From assembly GCA_930367205.1 (NCBI GenBank), contig OV884014.1:77913104-77977103 (forward strand): a DNA stretch of 64,000 bases. The letters are read 5' to 3'. The DNA is from Acanthosoma haemorrhoidale (taxonomy: Eukaryota; Arthropoda; Insecta; Hemiptera; Acanthosomatidae). A program made the translations under genes and the position numbers. Positions 32,314 to 42,388 of the stretch are shown here, one piece after another (position 1 is the stretch's first letter; every line of letters begins with the position of its first letter). The notes beneath the pieces were generated by a model. That model saw only the letters and a program-made list of their open reading frames with translations. It was not told the origin of the DNA and did no database searches.

Positions 32314-33565
32314 TTCTACTACTTCTGAATAATGAAAGAAAGCATAGGAGTTTATGTTTGCTGTTGCTCCATGATGTTGTATACATGTATATATACATAA
32401 TGTACATAGATAGAAAGTTGTCTATCTGTTGTCCTCTGTATATACCAAAGATGTTTATAACAATTTAATATTTTTTTTTCCTTTGAGTATAATCCTAAAT
32501 GTGACACTCTTATCAGGAGGAAATGGGCAGCAACTTTTTGGCTTTGACATTGAAAATGTTCTAATTACTTTCCCCACCCACCTTAGTGTAATGTTTGTTC
32601 GATGTTGTTAGATGTTTAAAGCTCTAAAATCTTTATGGTGTGAAGCAAGCTTAAAAGTGTGAGATGATCGGAGGAAGACAAACGTGATATTATAAAATCT
32701 GTTTCAAATAGAATGGCATACTTTCATTTGTTTTGTTAGCTTTAAATTATAGGGATCAACTAATTATTTGGTCAGGTAATTTTTTGTTATTTTTATTTAT
32801 TAGTGATGAGTAAAGTTCTGTTAATGATATGTGTATCAAAAATAATAGTTCAAGTACATATTTGAACATATGTAGCGTCTTTTGACTGTGATTTATGACT
32901 GACAGAATCGTCAAACCAGAAACCATCCTTCAAAAGTGTATCGGGTACAGTATACTATTATTTTATCATTCCGTTGTTCATCAAAAGTGTGCGTGTTTGT
33001 GTGAATGTGCATGTAACTACTTTGTTCTATTTATTTTATTTATAATTCACTTGTGTTGGCACATTTGATGTCTATTTGTGAATTTTTTTTTTTTTTTAAG
33101 AACTAGTTGAATTTTCACTTAGTGATTTTTTCTTTTCACTTTAGTGTTGATGTTTTTTTGTTTTATTATTTTGATCAAGAGTCCCATATGTTTTCCAATA
33201 TTTATAAATTGTGAAGACTGATTATAGTTATGACGAGAAGAGAGTATTGAAATTGCGTTTGGGAAGCATGGGTACAAGAAATGAAAATATATACTTTATA
33301 CTTTTATGTATTTCCTTTATTACATAAAAATTACATTGTAATGAGATATATAAAGAGCCTTTATCTGTTATAAATGTTTTTTGCATAATCTGCAGAAGCA
33401 TCTTTTCATAAGATTGTAATATACTATATTTAATAGACTTCAGTTTGTACAGTAGAGTAACGTTAGTTACAAATTATGTATTTTTTTTGTGCAATATATC
33501 TATGTACATAATTGACACTATGTAGCATTTCTGTCTGGCTATTGACTATAATAACCATATTTGCA

Positions 33566-33571
33566 AATAAA
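33566..33571 (+). terminator. Candidate poly(A) signal, ceramide synthase gene
   Basis: An AATAAA hexamer lies about 1.25 kb past the ceramide synthase stop, with a second one at 33640. The 3' UTR would span 32314 to roughly 33600 and is AT-rich. No transcript evidence is available, so the choice between the two is open. Confidence 0.35.
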
Positions 33572-33649
33572 TTAATTAATCATCACTTGAAACTAACAAG
33601 AGTGATTATAATATTCTGTCTCATCCCAATATATTTTTAAATAAATCTG

Positions 33650-35585
33650 CATTTTTGACCTCCTTACATTGGTTTTTTTTATAAACTACGGATTTCCTTA
33701 CTATCTATTTAATTTATTTGTTTTTTAATATTGTATTAAACAGTGTTTCATCTCTATTTTTATTTTTTTTAAATCTGCAAATTTATAATTTCACTACTTT
33801 GATTTTTAAAATGTCTTCCATTATTACCTTGCAGTTATTTTCACTCCGATAAGTTCTCACAAATAAAAAAACCTATATTTTCTATTGTAAATTATGAGTT
33901 TTAAAAGTTTCAAAATCTGAGACAGGTGCCAGTTTCTAAATGTAATACTGAGCATTGACAAAAAAAAAAAAAAAAGTCTGGAGATACAAGCAAGTTTTTG
34001 AGAAAAATGTATATTTTGAAAAAATTCCCTGCACCTTGCCAAAAAAAAAAAACTTTTTCGAACAGTTTAACACTGCCCTCTCACTTTTTTTTTTTTTTTT
34101 ATTGAAAATCAATCTTATACCATAAATATTTTTTATGTTATTGCCAATTTTGTGATGTGATTTACTATATGAAATTGGGAGAAAGGCAAAAACTCGTGAT
34201 TTAATTAAAAGCCTTAAGAAAATTATCTACGCCTTCCATATGGTTTGAATTGTAAAATAGTTTTTCTCAAAGGAAGGAAAACATGGCATTTCGTGTTCTT
34301 TCTCGGGACTCTTCAAATATGCAGTGACCCCAGTCTAACATGGTTCAAAAAAAAAATCATGGCACTATTGCAAAGTAGTATGTGCTACAGCAGGAAGTGA
34401 GTAAAACTGTAAAAATAGGAAAAATGTCTAATCCTGTTTATGGTAATTTTGAGGGTGTTTACACTGTATATTAGTTTCCTTCATTAAATTTTTCTGAATC
34501 ATACCATATCTCACAAACAGCTTGGGATATTTTCATGACTAGTTTAAAAAGAAACAGTTATATTCTAATTATTTGAATAATCGAGGGGACCAAGAGGAAA
34601 ATACCCGCAGGCTGAAAAAAATAGGAAGAGGCTATTTAAAGAAACATGACATCTTTATAATTAAATTGTCATTTTTTTTTATGATATCTGATGGTAAAAT
34701 AAAAAAAAAAAAATTAACGAGTAATTTGGAAAAAAATTGTCACCAGCTTTAAGAAATTAAGTGGTTAGTTATCAGTTTTTCATAGTAATGGTTACAGTTC
34801 CAATATTTATTTCATTTTATTTTTTAACTTGAAAAAAATAATATTTCGGTGGTATGTGTTATCTAGTTAGAAATATGCTGAGTATGACTATCATCTATTT
34901 CCATTAAAGGAGGTTAGCTTACACAATATATCTACTATAAACTGTAATACTTCATGAAAGAAGAAAAGGAATGGTTTGCAGATGAAAAATCTTAGGAACA
35001 AAATAAGTATATTTCTAAAAATTTATTTTAATTATTAAAACACAAACAGTTTTATATATATAACAGTACGATAAAATTTTACTAACAAAAGAGGCTGAGA
35101 GGGGTCCAGAGTAAGCAGTGTCCGAAGGACCCTTGAAATAATCTCAACATTTCATCCTCCTTCAATTACACAGTTTAACTCAACAAATAAGCAAATTTAA
35201 CATGACATATATCAACCAAAATTCAAAACATTTAATGATGATTTTTATAATCCAATCTGAATACATTATAAATAGTGATTCAAGTTTCTTCCAATAGCTT
35301 GATATTTACAAAGCAAAAAGTAAGACTTCAGCCCTGATTTCAATTTTTCCTTCTCAGATATAAAGAAGAAAATCTTAAATATCTCTCTTTTAGGGAAGGG
35401 GCTAGATAAGTATTAGATAGTTAATAGATAACTTGTTTTGAATTAATACACAATTATTAAATTTTTAACAAAAAATTAATTATCAATTGATGTGGCAGAA
35501 AAAGGAATTTTGCATGAAGAAAATACCAGGAAACAGTATTTTTTAATTCAAATCGTTATAAATGGGTTCAATTGTATACAGCACA
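33650..35585. other. Intergenic DNA downstream of the ceramide synthase
   Basis: Strongly AT-rich with many A or T homopolymers of 10-17 bases. No gene seen. Confidence 0.4.
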
Positions 35586-35587
35586 TA

Positions 35588-35682
35588 CAAGGGTGGTCTG
35601 AAAAGTTTCCGACCTAACAAAGCTTTTATTTATTTTATTATCATCTTCATGTTGAGGTCAGAAACTTTTCATACCACCTGTG
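35588..35682. mobile_element. Miniature mariner-type MITE, 95 bp
   Basis: Both ends are inverted repeats of about 28 bp (CAAGGGTGGTCTGAAAAGTT against CACAGGTGGTATGAAAAGTT, continuing TTCYGACCT), flanked by TA on both sides. This TIR is typical of mariner-family elements. The interior is only about 40 bp, so this is an extreme deletion derivative. Confidence 0.75.
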
Positions 35683-36233
35683 TATTGGCCAACATATTCA
35701 ATCGGTTAATCACCATTCGTTTTTCAACAAAAAAAAAGATAAAGGTGCCTGCCGAAACAAATTATCAGTGAGAATATGAAGTTTGTCCTAGCGACCCAGC
35801 CGATGCTTGCTCTTGATTAACTTATCTCGTTTCTAGGGGAATCCTTTCCCTATCCTGGTCTCGCCCACCTCTACTTTTTCATTTGCCCCAGCATTTGGCT
35901 TATCTGCTGTCTGGGTTGGCAAAGGCTGATGGACTTTGGCTGATCTTAGAAGTTAATGATTGGCAATATGGGGATATAGAAAGAAGAAGAATATTAAATT
36001 TGACTGTATGACAAGAAGTCTGCTCTGAATGAGGATTGAGACCATTATAACTGCAAAAAGAAAATTTATCATGAAATAAACTTTTGGTTTGTGAATTATC
36101 ACTAAACGAATACTACTTATGGACAGAAGAAAATGGCTAGTGCCTGGCCATTATTTAGATGACCACAAAAAAGTGATTATATGATGTATAATTTATATTA
36201 AATATTGCAAAATAAGTTCGTTTGTAATAAACA

Positions 36234-39200
36234 TCAGCCCAGCCATATGTGAGATCTTTGCATTACTCTAGCACACATATGCGAATCCAGCACTCTTTTA
36301 TGCATCCCAAGCTTAGCGACTTTCTGATCAAAAGTTTCTGGTGTCATTATACTCCTGCAAAGTAAATAATTACAGAATAACACATATGAATAAGTTTTAA
36401 TTGTTTAGGTACACTCACTACCTCAGTTCCATACCTTATTTGGTCTTTGAGCTCTTGGATAGATAAAGCTCTGTTTTTGGATTCACCTATTATTCTCTCC
36501 TTTTCTTGCAGCAGACTGTGGATCTTTCTATCTTTATCCTCTACTTGCCTTCTCAGACCTTCGGCTTTCATGTCTTCAGCTTCTTTCACTCTATGTTTAG
36601 GAAATTAAAATGTTTAACAGCTGTTATTACTGAAAAGTTATTAAACTATTAATCTATGGCACTAAAACTCAAGGCTTCCTGCATCTGGAGTCCCAGTAAT
36701 AGCGTTTTTGTATTGTTTTCTCTAGTTCCAAAGTATATTTTAATACCCACCTTTTTGCTGTTTTTTTTTATTTATTCACGTACTGTACAACTAAGATGAC
36801 TATTAAGGTTGGTGTTTAACCTTGTACCACAGCTCAGGTAGAACAACAAGGCACCAATCTGGTCTCATTATTACCATATCATCAAACATCTAATTGAGTA
36901 CGTATTGGATGCATATGTTTCCGGAAAGTACAGGGCAGTGTGTTAGGGAGTGGGCAACTACTAGTGTACTAAGTGTTCACCCAATATTTGTGCCCCAAGT
37001 TAATCTCCATGGTCCCTACTCATCATGGTCAGATTATACGCATTTTCTGTTTGGGTTTTTATGGAGTAAAGGTGTTACCCAATTTAGATGTTTGGCCTCC
37101 TATAGCTTGATGGGTCCTATTTTACCCAACCAGCCACAGGACATAGTTACCCACCCAAGTACTGACCGAGCTTGACCTTCCTAATTTTTCATATACATTA
37201 GCCTGCTAATCACTCCCCTGTGCATACTAGTAAAATAAGAAAACTTATTACTGATACCCATAAATATTTTTAAGAAAAAAGTTCTGTCATAGGCAGTCTT
37301 TTCTCAAATTATGTTTCTGGTACTCCTAAGGTGTTATGCTATTCATTCCTCACTGAAGTATTGAGAAAAAATTTCCTATTTTTCCTACCAAACAACCCCA
37401 AATTTCCAACAACCTCTAGATTAACATGATGGTGGATGATTCATATTCTAATTATATTCAATACACTTTACTTAATGAATTTGCTGAACAAATTAAAACT
37501 AATGTTATTTAATAAAAAAATGTCTATTATTACTTATTTATGTTCATCGTGTGTATGATGGACTTTGCCCTGCTTTTTTGTTGCAATCTTTCCAGTTTTA
37601 CTTCAAGCTCCCTCATGGCTTGATCCCTCGCCCTGTTGACACCTAGCCATTGCAGTAGCAGCACTCGGTCTTGCCATTTTTCCATCCCTTCTTCAAGTTC
37701 TCTTTGCACCTTATGTACTTCTAATTCTTTTAAATCTCTTTCAATGCTGGAAAATAAAATAGAGTTGTTATTTCTTATTCAAAAAATTAGTATAATGTCT
37801 GTAGCATTTCTCATACCCATTACTAGTATTAGTACACATTAGTATTACTACAGCAAACCCTCTTATATCCATACCAATTTTTAAAGAAAAATCGATTGTT
37901 GCAACTAAAGTGTGAAACATTTAAAAAGGTTATATTCTCTAGAAAATAACCTAGCTCTTGATGTGTTAAAACTGAATACGTACTTTCAACTTAACAAGAG
38001 ACGCTATTCAGCTTCCATTGTGGCAAGAGCTCAAATCCGGTAAAATTTTGATATTTTACTCTGTGGCACTTTGTTCCCGTGAAGACAGGTAAGTACTTTA
38101 AACTATTATAAGTGAGGCTCTCCCCCTTAACTGGACGTGCGTCGCACGGACCTTTGTAGGGCATGGCAAGCCGTAGGGACCCCGCTGATGAATTTCAACA
38201 TCCCAAGAGAGTTTGCAGAAAGCGTACTCTCCCCCAGGCCCCTGAGGTTAAAACCTCAAACTCTTTCACCCCTCTTAACACAACAGCTCAACCAGAGGCC
38301 AGCACATCTACCGCCCCCACAGCCCTCAAATCGCCACCCCCCCTAATATTAGGCCGCATAAACAGTTATGACCTAACCCGTCTGCTTACTGAAAATAGTG
38401 TGAGAAATTTCAGAATCTCACAAACACAACAGGACACTAAAGTCCTGTGCCATGCTGTCTCTGACCATCAAAGAACAGCTGCTGTGTTAAGGGAACTAAA
38501 AATCCCTTTCCACACATTTGCCCCCCGAGGCACAAAGCAGAACAAAAAATTCTTGCTCCACGGCTTCGATTTATTGCACCCAATCGAGGAAATAAAAGCC
38601 GATATTCAACAGCTCGGTAATATAATCGATGTTTATCGATTAAGGCGCTCCGACCATAACGGTGCTAAGACTGAGATCGAGCCGATCCTCGTTATCGGAG
38701 ATCATACCTTAACTCAAGCTATGATCAAGCAAATCGGCCACATAAATAACGTGCTCTTCCGTGTGAGCACATTTCACGACAAAAGGGGCATTCCTATGTG
38801 CCTCAACTGCCAGGAGTACGGCCACACCAGGCGGTACTGCTTCAAGCAGGCAAAATGCGTGAGGTGTAGCGAGCCTCACGAAACTAAAGACTGCCCCAGG
38901 GACGCCTCAATTCCCCTGAAATGTGCAAACTGCGGGGGTAACCACGTTGCCTCCTTTCAACAGTGTCCCCACAGACTGCAGCTCCTACAGGCCGCTGAAA
39001 ATAGAAAGCAGGTTAAACAACAGAACACAGCCGGGCCGAGAATGGCCAGATATCAGCCTGCTCCCCCCCCCCACCTCGTCAGACAGCCTCTTATGCCCAG
39101 ATGGCATCCGGTAACACCAGGGCTCCGGAAGTTCCCCCAGAGCCCCTACCACAACAAAACAATAAATACAATAACAACAACAATAACAATGATGCCATCA

Positions 39201-42200
39201 TGGCCGTGTTAGTCAACTTGATCGCGTCAATGAACAAACTATCAGAGGCGGTAACCGAAATGATGAAAGATTTCAGAAAACTTGCATCTAAATGAGTGGG
39301 CACGCAATTTTAAATTACAACGTCTGCGGCATTATGCCCAAACAAGCCGACGTAGAAGTAATTCTACGGTGCCATACTCCGGACGTTGTCGTCCTTACAG
39401 ATACCCGGCTGAAGAAAATACACTTCTGCCGCTTCCCGGGTTATACTGTTTACCGTCACGACACCGAAACTACCTCAGGAGGAGTAGCGGTGTTAGTCAG
39501 AAACGGTATACCCTGTAGGAGACTGCTCCCCCCCGTCAACCTAGGCCCCGATCAATTTATTGTAACGCTCCAGCTACGGCTCACGAAGAATACCATTGTG
39601 TCAGGAGTCTATAGAAGACCGAGAGCCGCCTGTGACCCGTACAAGCGTCTGCTCAGTACGGTAGCTCATGACCGAAGACACGTCATTGTGGGTGACCTAA
39701 ATGCAAACCACAGCTGGTGGAGTAGTACAAGAGCAAACGGCCTAGGCCGCTATATTACCAAAACTTCATTTACGGTCATCCACCCAGGATTGCCGACTTT
39801 CCGTCATTTTGCTAACCCAGACAGAACCTCCACGCCTGACCTGCTCCTGACACAAGAGCCACACCGGGTCACCGGATGCTCCGCTCTGGACTTTACCACT
39901 TCCGATCATCGTCCTATTCTCTACGAACTAGAAGGCGACATACCAAAGCCGCCTGCTTCTAGATACAGGTACGATGAGGCTAAGTGGGACCTCTACAAGC
40001 GTCTCATTAAAACCGATTTGCCCACTATCACGCCCCTTAGGCACACCTGGGACATAGATTACGCTATCTATCAGTTACAGGACGTCATCGAACGAGCTGC
40101 CGATGCATCGATCCCCAAATTTTCTCCGAAGCCCCCTTCTCTGAGGAAACCTCCAGATCACATCCTGCAACTGATAAGACAGCGTAACAACATTAAGAAC
40201 AGGTGGTTTAGGACCAGAAACAGGGACTTAAAACCGGTTTTAAATTCTCTCACAAACCAAGTAAGGTCCCTGATGGCTCAGTGGAAAAATTCGGTCTGGG
40301 AAGATCGCCTCACCAGTCTGCACGGCGACCATAAGCAATTGTGGAAACTCGTGAAGACCTCTACCTCAAAAAGGAATGGTGTCAGGCTGGCCGTCAACGG
40401 CCAGTTCATCCCCACCACCGAGCAAGCGGACATTTTGGCGACCTATTACGAGGAAGTGAGCCGTGGCCAAGGCGAACCAATAGTAACGCTCGATCCCCCC
40501 TCCCCCTCTCTCCCCACCACTACCGATATCTGGACCTCTCACAGGCAAGTCGGAGCCATCATTCGGAGAACAACCGGCAAGAAGTCACCAGGGCAGGACT
40601 CGATCCAGAACATCCTACTGAAGCAGCTGCCGAGGAAAGGAATCTCGTTCATAACTAACATCTTGAACTCCTGCTTCAGGCTTCATTATTTCCCTCAGAA
40701 CTGGAAACATGCAGTAGTGATCCCTCTTCTGAAACCAGCGAAGAGCGGATATGAGCCATCTCATTACCGCCCCATCAGTCTGCTGACTCAACTCTCGAAG
40801 CTGTTCGAGAGAATTATCCACATACATCTCTCCGGGCACTGCGAGTCACAGGAAGTCATCCCACCAGAGCAGACTGGTTTCAGCACAGGCTTAAGCGCGA
40901 ATAACAACCTGGTGAGATTGCAACACCACGTCGCATCGAACATCCGAAGCAACAGAGCTACCGCAATGATTTCTCTGGACTGTTCGAAAGCCTTCGACTC
41001 TGTGGATCATCACACCCTACTCCAACGTCTGAGGGAATACGAATTCTCGGATCAGCTGCAGAACCTGATTAGATCCTACCTTACAGGCAGAACATTTTCG
41101 GTTCGTATAGGCACTACGACCACGACCCGAAGAAACTATTCTGCCGGTGTCCCCCAAGGATCGGTGCTAGGCCCGTTGCTGTTCAACATTTACACCGCCC
41201 ACATCGTAGGAGCCTCGTACTCCAACTGCGAGGTATCCGCGTACGCGGACGATATAGGTGTCTACAGCACTAGCATCAATCCATCCAGAGCCCTGAAATT
41301 CGCTGAGAGCGCCAGTCAACAAATCGCCGAGAAACTCGATGCCGTCTACATTAAAGTCAATCCGGCCAAGACGCAAGGAATAATATTTAGTTACAAATCC
41401 GGAAAAAAGAAGCTCCCGAAATCCTTCGTGTTAGACGGCAAAGAATGCCCTGTAAGCAACAAGCTGTGCTACCTCGGAATTACCCTCGGTAGGCACTTGT
41501 CGTTCACAACGCACCTCGGAAAGAAGTTAAAGAGTGTTAGGAAGAAATTCTTCAGCCTCGGACACCTACTTCACAGCCCGGCTCTATCAGTACGTCTCAA
41601 GCTGCTGATATACCAGAGCGTCCTAAGACCTGCATTGATGTATGGAACCCCTCTCTACAAGTATTTGACTCCCAACACTCTCCTAAAGCTCCAGCAATTT
41701 CAGAATAGAGTTCTCCGCACCTCCCTCAAACACACCCCTTTCGACCAAATGAAGGCCGACGAAATCCACAAAAAATTCGAAGTGCTCACTATCCAAGATT
41801 TTATCAAGAGAAGGCACATCAAATTTTTTGACTCCCTAAGACATAGCCACAACCCACTATTCTCCGACCTTCAGCCACCACCAATGCCCGTCAGATGGAA
41901 GCACTGCTGGACCGCCGAAGCTTGGCGAATGAAAGACATCATAGAACCAGAGGACTGACGGACCTACACCCAGCCGAGAGATCGAGGCCGATCTCCCGCC
42001 CGACTCAACCGACGCCACATTACCCCATCTACCTGTGTAAGCAGGGTTGATCTTCCGGCCGATTAGGCCGACTCACTCAGGCCCCTGGCGGGGCGGCCGG
42101 CCAGGCTTCGCCTGGTCTACAACAAACCATCGCCTAGGCACCCCTAGGCTTAATCCTTGGTAGACTCTCACTACCTTCCTGACTCCATCCGCCTTTCTAG

Positions 42201-42333
42201 GCATTCCACACCCCATATCCTTCTCATACATCCTTCAAATAGGGGTCTCCCCTTAGTGAAAGGCACTTTCCAGCCAAAAATAATTTTCCTTATTTTTCCC
42301 ACATTCCTATTTTTTATAATTTTGAGAGCTTAG

Positions 42334-42388
<55 letters not shown>

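Larger units (their letters stand above)
37879..42384 (+). mobile_element. Near-complete Jockey-type LINE with perfect 14-bp TSD
   Basis: The 14-bp sequence ATATCCATACCAAT is present once before the element (37865-37878) and once directly after its poly(A) (42385-42398), with one A shared. Between them lie a 284-bp 5' UTR, ORF1, ORF2, a GC-rich 3' UTR of about 375 bp and a 52-nt A run (42334-42385). The element is much GC-richer than its host intron. It sits in intron 9 of the CCDC177-like gene, antisense to it. The perfect duplication, long uninterrupted A tail and open ORF2 point to a very recent insertion. Jockey clade is inferred from the CCHC gag, the lack of RNase H and the RT motifs. 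Confidence 0.95.

Noticed and set aside
42334..42385. Poly(A) run as a simple repeat
   Set aside because: It is the tail of the Jockey-type LINE, as the target-site duplication directly after it shows.
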